NCBI GenBank assembly: GCA_965153455.1
Contig: OZ234500.1
Span: forward strand, 310,001-374,000
Length of the DNA stretch: 64,000 bases
Direction of reading: 5' to 3'
DNA from: Sphagnum compactum
Taxonomy: Eukaryota; Bryophyta; Sphagnopsida; Sphagnales
A program made the translations under genes and the position numbers. Below the pieces are notes generated by a model. The model saw only the letters and a list, made by a program, of their open reading frames with translations. It did no database searches and had not been told where the DNA came from. Below, one piece after another: positions 23,505-35,999 of this stretch. How positions within the stretch are numbered: the stretch's first letter is position 1; every line of letters starts with the position of its first letter.

Positions 23505-26476
23505 TAAATGTTCATCCCTCGGGAGTCAGAACATGGGATAGAAATCACAATGAGAACAAGATGAAGAGTAGTACTGTTTACAATCATCCAAGAGTAAACA
23601 TGATAAAGAGTTTTTACTTTTGTCTTAAGCCTCAAAATATGTTAGATTTGGACCCAGAGACCCTGATTCAGAAGATCCATGGGAGATTTGTAATATTTAG
23701 CAGGTATTCAAATGGATTTTGAGGTTTCTACCACGGTACCAGTGTGGGTGCTGGTTCACTCAAGGAGGGCGGGGAAGATGGGTTGCAATTTATTATCGGC
23801 TCTTCCCTTCCCCTAAGAAAGAGACTATAGGCATCATCAGTGTAAGATTTGAGCATAAAATGTTGGCTCCAACTTCACTCAATGCATGAGTGACATCTGA
23901 AGTCATAATGTGTGCATATGATGGATGGGCATGTTGTATAAAAGTGCATGGATATCCAGAGGAGACGTTCTAGAACCCATAATGGAAATTTTAGTTTGAA
24001 GTTTGAACTAACCTGCCATAAAGGGCAGAGTCATTATGCAATGAGCTGCTTGTTAGACTAGAAGCCATAATTGACTTCATCTGTGAAAGTTGAAAACACA
24101 CACACACACACACACACACAAGCACACATATATGTAGATGGGAAGGAAATGCAGCAAGGGGCATGATTAGGAACAGACCAAGGGGTTGTAGGGCAAAGGG
24201 AAAGAAGGAAGGTGAGGGGAGGGATTTTTTTTTGCTTGGTGTATTGGCGCCATTGCTTTGAAAGCTTAGCTAGGACTGACAAGTGCAAGCACAGATGAGG
24301 GATTGCAAAATCAAAACTCCCAGATCCTGTACTGACCCAAAACAGACCCTAAACCCTAGCTAGCTAGCTAGCTCAAATGGGTGGTGGTATAACAGAGTAA
24401 ACAAGAGAAAGTACTGATCAATAGCAGAGAGTTTGTTTACTACAGCAGCAGCAGCTAATGGGTCTTGGTCAGTTTCGTCCGGGTACCCGCTACCCACCTT
24501 GCCGGCTAAGAATTGTCGGTTCTGGTTTAGTTAACAAACTGGGACTGATCTTGGCACATCTTTTCAATCTGAAAAGAAAACACTAATCTGAACCTTCTAA
24601 TTTAATAAGTAGAAATCTATCTGTGAAGGAAGGTAGTTTGTTTTGTTTGGTAGTTATGAGATCCACCGAACCAGGATGCTGAGGAGGGGTGCATCAGCTT
24701 CGTTCCATGATGTTTGGACTTGCGGTGCAAAAGTTCTTGAATATTGAATGATTTTTTCGCTGAAAATTAAATTAAATTGTAGCTGAGAATTTTGGAGGAG
24801 TCTAAATGTGCCTTGGGTGTTATTGGAAAGATCTTGAGGAGCAGGATTTAATGGAGTTTACTTGATAAGATTTGGATTCAGAATAATCTAAACTAAAATC
24901 AAAACTGATTACAATTCCAATTTATTTTTTGAGAACCAGAACCAGAGGTGGTGCTTCACTTATGAAGAACTGACAATTCCAATTTATTTTTTAAAAAACC
25001 ACCAGAACCTGAGATTCTTTTCACTTATGGAAAACTGAGGATTAAGAGCTTCACTGGTCTTGACTCTGTGAAAAAGAGAGAAACTGCACAACACTGGTCT
25101 CCAACTCACTAGCCTAGTCCACCCCCTTTTAGTTATTTTCAGCCATTATACCTCATCACCCTGCATTGGCAAGCGTGAAGCAGCTGCCTGCTGTTGTAAG
25201 TTAGCTAAAGGATCTATCCTTTAGAGCTTCTTGCAGTTACTCTCCAGCTATTCTTGTACTTTTGTTTCACACCTAATTGATGACCACATTGACCACGTAT
25301 TAGAGAGCATTAAGGAAAGTGGTGGGCTGCTGTTTGTGATTGTGATCAGCTCCTTGGGATGTTTTGATGATGCAAAATGTCTTTGGAAATGGTGATCTGA
25401 TCATGATATGGAGGAAAGGAAGATATTGCAAATCCGATTGCTTTGATCTTTGGATGCAAATGTTTGAAATTTCATGTGTTATAGATGGATCAATTCTTTT
25501 TGTGGACTCAAGAATGATTGTCATTTTTTGATTTTGTAATCATTTAAGCAAAAAAAAAATTGGATTACAAGTTTTAGATGGCAATTGATCATCAGATTTC
25601 ATTGAGAATTTGGATTAAGCAATTGAACAATACATCCCATCTTTAACGGAAGGTAAGTTGTTTGTTTTGTCATGTTGACATCCCCCAATTGCACATTTGG
25701 TCTCATTGGGTTTTCCAATTTCTGAACTATATTTTCACCACCCATTATTTATTAAGTGAAATGCAAAATTGTCTCACAAACGCTTAATCCACTTAATTAA
25801 TAGTGGAAAGAAATATCATGGTACTCACAAAAAAACCAGATACAATAACTAAGTTTAATTCCATCTCCCCAAATCAAAGCTTTGCTTGCTTGCATGTATC
25901 CCTCCAGATGTTCACCAAGCAATAAACATGGTCAAGAGGATTGATAAATTATCTTGTAAGTTTCAGATGAAGACTTTCCCTGCATTCAAATATAATATTT
26001 GCATGTGATTGCTTTGTTTCAGAATTTCCACCACCCAAAATATTATTCACAGACATAGATATACAATTGCCCTAATTTTGCGGGTTGTCATTGTGATATT
26101 GTGAGCATCAAAAAGTGTATGTAACTCACACGCCAGTTTGACAAGAGAAAGATTGTGTGGTTTGGGCTTTGAAACCCGTGTGTCCTCCCTCCTCCCTCTT
26201 GCACAAGCAGCAAAATAATATTATTATTTACCTTCTGTTGTCTGCCCAACAAATTTAGGTCGGCAAGGATTGTGGACGCGGGGATTGGGTGAGAGACAAA
26301 GGGATCTAGGCTACGTAAGTAATAAAACAGCTAAAGAAAATGCGAGCTACACTACTATGGGCTACTATTCCCAATGCAAGAAAATGGGTGTGTGGGATTT
26401 CTTCCACAGAACAGAAGCTCTTTTAATGGTGAAAAAAATTATCACTTTGACACAAGCAGCAATTGATCTTCACAAG
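23505..26476. other. Intergenic, no gene seen
   Basis: Contains a (CA)n microsatellite at about 24096-24121, GCTA repeats near 24357-24372 and a ~64-bp tandem duplication near 24918-25040 built on ACAATTCCAATTTATTTTTT. Short open frames carry no motif. Confidence 0.55.
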
Positions 26477-26697
26477 TATCTCATTCAACTATAATCACAT
26501 GGTGATTGCCTGTTCGACCTAAGTTAAATGGATGGTTTTCTCTCACTATCTTATTTAACTACAATCACATGGCAATGGATCTTTCAAACTCAGTTAAATG
26601 GGCGGTTTTCTCATTGCATGTATCTCATTAAACTACAATAACATGGCAGCGGATCTTTCAACCTTAAGCTAGATCAGCGGTTTTCTCTCCACATGGT
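26477..26697. repeat. ~75-bp tandem repeat, 3 units
   Basis: Each unit runs TCTCATT(C/A)AACTA(T/C)AAT, then CACATGG, then GATCTTTC- and GTTAAATGG-like text, and ends GGTTTTCTC. The three diverged units follow one another directly. Confidence 0.8.
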
Positions 26698-26963
26698 CTT
26701 CATCTCACAATTGCACTCTTCTCAGTTTCGGCAATTCATAGTATGATTATTCCAGGTACATCATGAGTAGCTGAGTACATGCACAAGTGGTACTCAAAGG
26801 TGGAGGAGGAGGAGGAGGAAGAGGAGGGGTGGTGGTTTGTTACAACGGCTTAAGTTAAGTCAAAATTGATAGCCTTGTCATAAAACGGTCTTGCAATTTG
26901 GTGGCATAACGGTTGTTGTAAAGCATACATATGCCAACTTATGATGGCAAAGTGTGAGGAGGA

Positions 26964-27566
26964 TGGGAGGGTGGTTAAATAACATCCATCATGTCTCCTA
27001 CATTGCTTTCTAACTTTGCCTCTTTTTTGTTCACTTGGCTCTTTATGGTGAAAGGACTCGCCTTGTTGATTTTTTTTAATTTTTTTGCAAATTAGACATG
27101 CCTTTCAAAAGGTTTATTTGCACTCCCCAAACTTCAATGCAATGAGGAGGCCACAAATTTTTGATGCAAGGCTCATCAGCTTATAGAAAACCCACCTCAC
27201 AAAAGAGACAAAGTACTTAGTGTACCCCAATGGTGCCTTCTAAAGAGGGGGTTCTATAAAGTCATCTAAGTTCTAAAGCGTGGGAGGGCCGTTTAGTAAC
27301 ATCCATCGTGCCTCCTACATCACTTTCTAAACTTGCCTCTTTTTCCTTTTACCCGGCTCTTTGTGGTGAGAGGACCCCTTGTTGATTTGGGTTTTGGGCA
27401 AACTGTACATGCCTTCCAAAACATTAATTTATTTGAGCTCCTCTAACTTCACTTCAATGATAATTTTTATGTCAAGGCTCAGCTTATAGAAAACCAACCT
27501 CAAAGAAGAGAGAAGTATCTAGTACCCCATTGGTGCCTTCTAAAGAGGCAATTCTAAAATGCCATC
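26964..27566. repeat. ~317-bp tandem duplication
   Basis: Two diverged head-to-tail copies start near 26964 and 27281. Shared landmarks are AACATCCATC, TTGCCTCTTTTT, CCTTGTTGATTT, CAGCTTATAGAAAACC and GGTGCCTTCTAAAGAGG. The divergence, with many substitutions and small gaps, shows the duplication is not recent. Confidence 0.85.
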
Positions 27567-29459
27567 TTTCTTCCACATAAAAACAGGAATGTGGATACAT
27601 AACCATCACTCATAAGAATCTTGATGCAGTTACAACCCATAACCTTCAACCTCCATTTCAATAGTGACCTACTAGTTACTTAGCACAAGGTACGACCCTG
27701 GGCTCTCATTGGCCTAATGATTCTGTAACCCTTCGCTGCTTGGATGAACATTTCATAATCACTCTTTGCATGGATGAAAAAAGGGCATCGTGATTCTCAC
27801 AAGGGATGGTTACATCCGGTAACCAGTGACCTCTAGCTGGTTACCTAGTCCACAATTTACTTGCGCAATGTTGCATTTCGTTATGCCTAGATCCAGTTTT
27901 TAGTCTAGTTTTGGGTTCCAAGGCATTTTTCAGCAACAAGCCTATTGCTCCCAAACGTTACTGAATGTCATTTTGAACTTTGGTTGGGGAGAATTTCAAT
28001 TAGATGCGAACAACAATTTATATTTGGAGAAAGGTGTAATTGGATGCTTAAATACATGCATAGAACTCTACCCACAAAACACACATATTTTGAATACTAT
28101 GCTTAGCCTTGAACTAGTATTGGGTGTTTGAAAATATCCAATGACATTGAACAAATTAGATCCACATTTGTTCATTGTGTACCAATGAATGGTATAGGCA
28201 TTCAATTGGAGAGGGTATAGTTATATACCATCTTTCTTTGTATGAGAAGAAAAATTCTTGACTCCAAATCATCAAACATCAATATGACACCAACGTGTAA
28301 AAATGTACAAGTTCAAAATGATGTGACTGTATGTGAAATATTTCCCAAGTGTCTGTTGTAACTTGTGATGCACAACAAAAGAAGAATCCCTCAAACCATC
28401 ATCTCCAGTTGTTGTCCTTGCAAAATTGTTTTTTTTTTTTGTCGACAAACATTAACTTTATGCAAACTTTTACTTGTGCAATCATGTCCACCGTGCTGTT
28501 CCAACAGCTCTAGTCTTGTCCTGGCTCGAAGGATTGAACTACCCATGTTTGGTTTGGCCGCATTGAACCATGGTTAGAAAACGGAAGCCATAGCCTTGAT
28601 GGTGAAGAGGCACTCAAACACATGTTTTGGCACACCCTCGTGTCACTGGTCTCTTTTGTTTCTGTTTGTTGTTGAGAAGATCTGGCATGGAAATCTTTTT
28701 GTACATGCCAATTTTTGACATAATATATTAATGATCAGAAAAAGAAGATTCTCAAAGGAAAAGTGGCTTATGGACAAGTATACTATAATGAAAAATTTCA
28801 AGGTAAAAGTTGATTATGGACAAGTATATTCTGGTTTGCTTTGTTGATTAGAAACTCCCCTCATGAACCCCTTTGAGCACTTGTTCAGTTCAGAAGTTAC
28901 CTCCATTTCACTCTCTCTTCTGACCAAAATTTAGAAACAACATTGGGTAGGCTCCAGCTTTCAGTTCATTATGGAGCTTGCAGGATTAGTGGTGACTAAT
29001 CCAGCCATTTTACAGGCTAATCAGTTGTGCAATTAGAGCCTGCTGGGGGGGGGGGGGGGGGGGGAAGAAGAAGGCCAGTAAATTGTCAGGTCTGGAACCC
29101 CCATCCCCATCATTAAAACTTGTTGTCAGGCACAGAGACACATCATTTAAGTGGGGGCCCTCTGGTTTTGACAAAAGGATCTTTTGCCAGAGCTCTTGTG
29201 CCAGAGACTTAGGCTTTTTCCACTGGAGGATTTGGGGTTCTTGATGGCATGGATCACTTGGTTGATGAATGGAACCAAATGAGGGTCAAAAATAGTGCTC
29301 TCCATTTTATGTCTTTGTCTTCACTGGAAGGAGATGGAGTATCCCTATTCGGAAAGATGCCTCTTTTGGTCGGTTATTTGAGTTGATTAAAATTGAGATC
29401 ATTTACAGAAATTTGATATGGTGAGCCCTCAAGAGATTGATTAGTGCTCAAAGTTGGTG
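27567..29459. other. Intergenic, no gene seen
   Basis: Contains a run of about 21 G residues at 29045-29063. No coding or RNA gene evidence. Confidence 0.5.
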
Positions 29460-29665
29460 CCATTTGGATTTGCAATGTTTGGGATTTAATCCCACATCCA
29501 AAGTTGGGGGATTTGGATTTGCGGTGTCTGGGAATTGGGATTTAGACCCACGTCCAAAGTTGGGGGACTTGTATTTGCATTGTTTAGGATTTGGGACTGA
29601 GTCCCTTGTGTGATTTGGATTTGCATTGTTTGGGATTTTATTTGCAGACCCAAAGTTGGGTGCTC
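29460..29665. repeat. ~55-bp minisatellite, about 4 units
   Basis: Units share GGATTTGCATTGTTTGGGAT, then a line such as TTAGACCCACGTCC, then AAAGTTGGGG. The last unit is shortened. It creates an Asn/Gln/Pro-rich open frame on the minus strand that should not be annotated. Confidence 0.75.
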
Positions 29666-32297
29666 CTCAAAGTTGCCAAGTCTAGAGAAATTTGCAGTGT
29701 TTTGGGCTTTAGATCTAACACAAACTAGATCTAGCTTGGTTATAAAGTTTATGGACTTGTTGTGTTTTGCAGCAAGTTTTCCATCATTTTTTAACATGGG
29801 TTATTGCATGAATGGAATAGGGATTCCAATTTAGTTATCCTTAATAGTCTCAAGGAGACTAATTCTTTGAGTGTTTGATTCTGTAGCGGCAAGTAAGCAA
29901 GCGCTAGACTATTATGTTGTTTTTCTGGCAGGGCACAAATGAAAGATTTCATTGTAGACAATTATGGTTCAAAACATCAGCTGCACTTTCATCAATCTGG
30001 TGAAGAAGATTCTCTAGTCAGGGGGTTCTTGGTGCCAACAATTGCTCACAACAATGTTAGCCTCTGCATAGCAAGCTGTAAAGTTTGCCCTTGTACACTC
30101 CATCCATCCATGTGTAAAAGAAAAGCAAAGGTAGTATCCATACCTTGGTTAAGTATGATCTAGGACATCTTCTGTATACAATTCTGCCTTGATTAAGTTT
30201 CGAAGACATTTTCTAGAAACAATTTTTGTATGTATGGCGGGGTGTTTTCTCACTCTTTGGGAATGGGACTTTGTGCGCCCCAGGATTGCTACTGTAGTTT
30301 GAAAGTTGCTCATAGTTGACGGGTTTGAGCTTTGACAGCGTTGAGGTTAGAACATCAGTTCCGTACATGCGAGGATCTTATGTTTGTCACAGAACTGTAG
30401 ATTCTCGAAATTTTTGAACTTGGGTTTTTGCAGGTTGTGAAATCAGGTCTTTTGTGTGGTGATATTTCCAGCGATTCTGGTCATTCTCCCAGTCTTTAAC
30501 AATATAATTTTCTATCACAACTGGTCAATATGTAATGCTCAGAGGTGGGCGGGGGTGGGAAATGTAAAGCTGCATTTGTCGTAAAAGAGACACATATATT
30601 TGGACAAATACTATATATCCCACCAGAAATAAACAAAAAGACAATATCTCTCTCTAACTCTTGTCCATGTCCAATAGACAAGATTCAAGGACAACCTTTT
30701 TTATTATTATTATAATTTATTTAGCTTTTAGAATTCATCATTTGCAACTACAAAATAGCTGAAATTTTCAAATTTTAGTTCATGGATTTATTATCCCCAG
30801 GCCCATATGTTATCTGATTTTCATTTGGCCTAAATCATGTAGACTGTTCGTTCTACCACAATATCTTGAATTCTTCGCAGTTCATCATGATCACAAAGTG
30901 TCCCATTTGTGTTTGATGTCTTCACAAGCGCTCATTTGAATCCCCCCAAAAATTGTGTTAAAGATTTCATGATGCATGTCAAACATCACAATCACTTGTA
31001 AATTGCTTGCAAATGCATGTCAATGCATGTCTACGCATGTCAATTGTAAATGAGCTCATCCAAACAATGTAAAAATAGGTTACAACACTTTCTTTTTAAA
31101 GTCTTTGAAATTTTTTTGATGTAAAGTGTGTCATGTCAGACTATAGAAATATAATATATTGAGGAGAGTGAATACAAAAGATAGATACTCATCATTTTGG
31201 GTTGCATAGATATATTGGGTTAATATATAGTTTTCTCTTGTGGGAGTGTGACAGATTTGTTCTCTCTCAATCATGAAATTCTAAGCAATGAGTTGTTTAT
31301 ACGGGTTTGAGTTTATTGGAATGTGGATGTTTTTAAGCAACCCCTTTTGAAAGAAAATAAAATGTGAAGAGATGAACTTGCAACAGGAAAACCTGATCAA
31401 ACAAGCCCCACAAGACTTCCCAGGAGATCTGCTCGGGGTGTTTGTCTTACAACCAATGATTGGAGTGGAGCCTATATATCATCACTGCAGCAATGTCTTT
31501 TAACCAAGTGAGGCCATAATTCTTAGTGCTAGCTAGAACTTTTCAGCATTGGTAGAATACAAAAACACACTTACACTACTCTCTAGTTTAATATTTCATG
31601 CAAGATTGGAGACCACTTTTTGTTATGACTTTTTGTGAAGGTGAGTGACAGACATCAGGGGGGGAAGGGAAGAATTGCTGCTAAAGTTTCCATATAAAAA
31701 CAATGGAAATTTTTTGTTGTCAATAACAAACAAACAAACATCTGGGTGTCTGAAACCCACACACACATCCTCTCAAGAAAAAAAGACTAAAGAAATTGCA
31801 ATGTGATGATAACTAACTGAATTTCTACTTGAGTATTGTAATGTTTTGCAATTGTTGTTGTGAGACTTTCAATGAAAGTAATGTCTGCCACAATTTTCTC
31901 TTTTTTGGCAAAAGGAAGTTGAGCAAAAACACACATGTGAATGAATATTGACAGATTGTGTTCAGTGATTTGGGTGTAAGTAAGTTTTCTTTTGTCCATC
32001 ATCTATCCTTTCATAACTAAGTTCAGGCAAATACTCATGCAACCCAAAAGTTAAGTTTTGGGGTTGTCTTTTGCTACACATGTCACCACTTTTGCATTCC
32101 CTTAAACTGGACAGACCCTCTCCTCTCTCAAGTGCCAAAGGAATAATTTTTGGCAGCCCGGTCAAGAATAATTGGCAATGTGAAAATGTTCTCATTGATG
32201 TCGCATGTGGCCACTCGGTCATATTCTTGCAAGAAAAAATCAATGTGGGATGCATGTCCTTGTAAGTTAGTATGTGGGATTATCATTGTCACCTTGC
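29666..32297. other. Intergenic, no gene seen
   Basis: AT-rich, with short microsatellites (AAAC repeats near 31725-31740) and a cluster of GCATGTCAA-type words near 30975-31035. Open frames here are under 105 codons and lack motifs. Confidence 0.5.
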
Positions 32298-32371
32298 CAA
32301 CAACATGACAACTTGTATATGATACATGGCAAAAAAATGCCATGTATTATACACAAGTTGGCATGGTGTTG
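32298..32371. repeat. 34-bp-arm hairpin
   Basis: Left arm 32298-32331 and right arm 32338-32371 pair at about 29 of 34 positions around a six-A loop; the closing bases ATACATGGCA/TGCCATGTAT are nearly perfect. This is either a foldback remnant or a hairpin RNA source. Confidence 0.75.
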
Positions 32372-32589
32372 ATCTTATGTAGCAATTTCTATGTAGCAAT
32401 AAGAAATTGTCTATGTAACAATTATCCAAGTTTTAATACGTAAAATGTGTTGTGTATTTCAGAATCTTCAATAATATAAAAATTATGATTTTTTTTTTTT
32501 GGGTTTGACTCCCTTTGATATCCCTTGTCGTGGGATATGCATGAATAGGATGAAATTTTTTAACTCAAATGTTTTTTTAAATTACCAAT

Positions 32590-33115
32590 ATAAGGGATTT
32601 TTATTGTTTAACGCTTGCAAAAGATTTATGCATTTGACAAATATTGATTAAGAGTGTACATGATGCATTCTTGTAGCTTTTTATGCATGAGGTTGCACCC
32701 TCTTCTATTTTTAAAGTCATTACAATGAGTGTTTTTTTGGGGGCTAATTTCGTACCATGGCGACAAATCAATTTTTTTTCAGTGTGAATTCCAAAAAAAT
32801 TGATAATTTTTTTTAAAATACCAAACTAGAAGAAAATTCATTAAAGACAATATCATATGTTTGTTATCCTGGTTATGTAATTTATATCAAAAAAGATTCA
32901 TTTTACTCCTCTGAATATACTTTCTTCTATTTGTTTTTTGGACCCTTTATGTTTTAACATAATACCTTTATTAAAGGAAGGTTTTTCTTTTCAGATATTT
33001 TTTTGAACTTTCCCTTTGTTAGAACAAAAGTTGGAAACCTTGTAAGAATAGACATAAATGTTTAGCCAAAAATAGTGTTATAATGTCATGGATTAAACAC
33101 ATGCATCTTTTTAAA
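32590..33115. repeat. Diverged ~500-bp direct repeat, copy 1
   Basis: Shares ordered landmarks with 34540-35035: GATTAAGAGTGT(A/G)CATGATGC, CTCTTCTATTT, TTTGTTATC(C/T)(T)GGTTATGTA, AATATACTTTCTT, GGAAGGTTTTT and ACA(C/T)ATGCATCT. No terminal motif or coding potential is evident, so the repeat family is unnamed. Confidence 0.7.
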
Positions 33116-34539
33116 ATTAATTAATGTTGATTCCTATACTCTGAACTCCATTTTACAAATGTATATGTTGTAGTTTTACTTCACCATTCCATCATGGCCT
33201 TTGCAAAAGTGATTCAAGCTTTTGACATTGTATTTCCTTTAATTTCTTTCGATCAATTTAATATTGTATTCATCTTTTTCAAATATATTCTCTTGGAAGA
33301 CTTTCGACATTTTGGATATATGAATTATTTGCAAAAAGAACTCATAATGTTCTATTTGGTACTCACCCATGAAGATTAAAGAATGTTTTATTGATCTTTC
33401 ATGAAATATTGTTGGCATACAACTAACCACATAAATTTGTTTGCACGAATTAAAGCACCTTTTCAAATAATTTTTTATCATGTGTACTACAGATGCCATC
33501 CATCATACAAAGTTAGATTTTGTCCTCCATCAATATCAATAGCTTTAACAATCCCATTCAATTAACAATGATCTCATACTTTTGCATAAAGATTTTTTTA
33601 ATTTTTTTTTTGCATTGTGACGATGAATTCTACTAAAAGAGCTTAAACAACTTTACAAACTTAGGGTAAAGCAGCTGGTGATTGAACACTTAATTGCTTA
33701 GGGCAGGCTGAATCCAAAGGTAGGGCTCTGTTGTTTTTGGTGTCCAAACAAAACTTGAATCCCTCTTACTAGCACATCTGATGCACTAGAGATCGTAAAA
33801 AACGAAATAAAATTGTGAAAGTTATAGCCCCCAAAGTAAAGGGGGTGAAAAACTCAAAAACACAAACAATCGAATGCTACAAAGGTTGGTTCTCAAACAT
33901 TCAAAAGATTTGTTGTATGTTGTTTTGTTGTTATTAGAGTTCAAAGATGATTTGTAGAACTTAAGTGGTGCTCTTATAACACGTTAACTCATTTAAAATG
34001 AATAAGACATAAGAAAGTTATGAGGTTTGAAAGTAAAAAAGGTCAAAATGAAAAAAAAATGTGTTTTGTAATTTGAAAAAACATATTTTCTTTGCAGCTC
34101 TTTTGTGGCTGGTTCCTTGGCTTTGCATTTCAAGATGATTTGTAGAGCTTGAGAAAGTGCCCTTGTAACATTTTAAATTGCTCAAAATGGAAAAGAGCTG
34201 ACAAAGATCTCCCAAAGTGTTTGGTCATAGGCAAGCAATTCACAATGGCCCAATTTACCTTGTGTAGTCTTCCATCTTGCATTGCTTTCCATTTCTTTTG
34301 ATTTATCACTTTTTAGACCAAATAATGGATGGCCTAAACTTCAATCTTAACCACATTTGATGTCACAACAATGGCAAGTCTTAAATGTCTTTTTTTTTTT
34401 TGAAAATTTTAAAATTTGTTATCTTTTCAATTTTTGAAAATTGAAATTATGTTCATTTGTTCATCATTTGACTTTTTGAAGGAAAACTAATATGCCCTAC
34501 ATTTGCAAATGGCCATTGAATTATATCATGAATTTTAAT
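33116..34539. other. Spacer between the direct repeats, no gene seen
   Basis: AT-rich. Open frames at 33194-33379 (plus) and 33239-33499 (minus) overlap each other and have no recognisable domain. Confidence 0.45.
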
Positions 34540-35035
34540 GGTTTAAAGCTTGTAAAAGATTATGTTGTTGATGAATGTTGATTAAGAGTGTGCATGATGC
34601 ATTCTTTTAGCTTTCAATGAGATTAGATCCTCTTCTATTTATTCCAAGACATTAAAATCATTTTTTGTACAATGTATTTTGGTGTCAAAACTAGAACAAA
34701 ATTCCTTTGTTGATTTTGAAATTCATTAAATACAATATCACAACTAATGATCATATGTTTGTTATCTTGGTTATGTAGTTTATAAACCCCCTTATGTCAT
34801 CACAATTTCCCATAAAAAATTCATTTTATTCTTCTAAATATACTTTCTTTTATTTCTCTTGGACTTTTATGTTTTCTACATAGCTGAAATACAATACTAA
34901 AGGAAGTTTTTTCTTCAAGTGTTTTGTTTAAAATTCCTTTTGTTAAAAAGAAAGTTGAAAACCTTATAAAAATGGGCATAATGTTTAGTCAAAGTAGAGT
35001 TATGTGTTAAACATATGCATCTCTTATTTTAAAAT
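34540..35035. repeat. Diverged ~500-bp direct repeat, copy 2
   Basis: Second copy, same orientation, about 1.95 kb from the first, with the same order of shared blocks and many indels between them. Confidence 0.7.
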
Positions 35036-35999
35036 TCTAGTGACAATGTAAACATTAGAACTGGTTTATGGGTTATGTTTATAGGGTCCCATAATATTAT
35101 GTCCTACCAAAATAGATTTTGGTTTGTTAGAATATGTTTTCAATGAAACATAGTGGTGTCTTTTTGAATTTGTATCTCTTCTCAAGTTTCAATTTCATAT
35201 ATGAACTTGTTCTTTCTTTGAAAATGGGCTCTTTTTAAAGAGGTTTCCACCTTCAAAGTGTTATTTTGCATATGCGAGCTTTCTCATCACTCTTCATGTT
35301 GTTGTTTCCAAAATTTTCTATCAAGATTGCATGCATTTTTTCTCCTTGTGTTTGGTGTATGTGTGTTAGGACACATCAATTTCGGTTTTTTAGGAAGAAT
35401 TTTTTTTATGATATATAGTTTTGGAAATAAATCAATTTTAAACTTTGTTCGTGTTTAAGGAATTTCCTTTTTTAGTAAGGTTCAAGAATGATGAGTATGG
35501 GATGTCCTTTTGTTTTGTTTTGCTTTTGGTTTTTTTTAGTTTGGAATTGACAAAATCTCGTTGCAAAAGTGAAGACACATACATCTATGGCAAATAACAA
35601 CTTGATTTTGAAATTCTTTTGAAGACTAATCAATCTTCTCCTTTTTCCTTTGTGTAATTTGTTCATCCTTGTTTTGTACTTCGTTTTTCATTTGATGGAA
35701 TTGGATATTAGTAACACCAATGTCAAGTACATTGTGGATAACCCTATTGTAGATTGAAGGTTGTTCCCATGTGCTTAACTTCTTTTTATATTCAAATGAT
35801 TCGCAACATGTTTAAATTCATGATCCTCAATGCATCATCTTGTAAATTATTCATTTCAAAAACGATTGTGTCACCAAATGAAATTGTTGTTGCTCAACAT
35901 TCCACTACTTGACGCTTGGCATTTGTTAGCATCAATTTTCAAGCACAAATTCAAAACCTGTATGCTTCCCAAAGAACTAGCATGCTGATGTCCATCCAC
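35036..35999. other. AT-rich intergenic DNA, no gene
   Basis: Low-complexity T-rich sequence with no supported feature. Confidence 0.5.

Noticed and set aside
28490-28570. A tRNA-like arrangement near GGATTGAACTACCCATG
   Set aside because: No acceptor stem, anticodon loop or TTCGA loop in correct spacing could be built; no tRNA or rRNA gene was found in the window.
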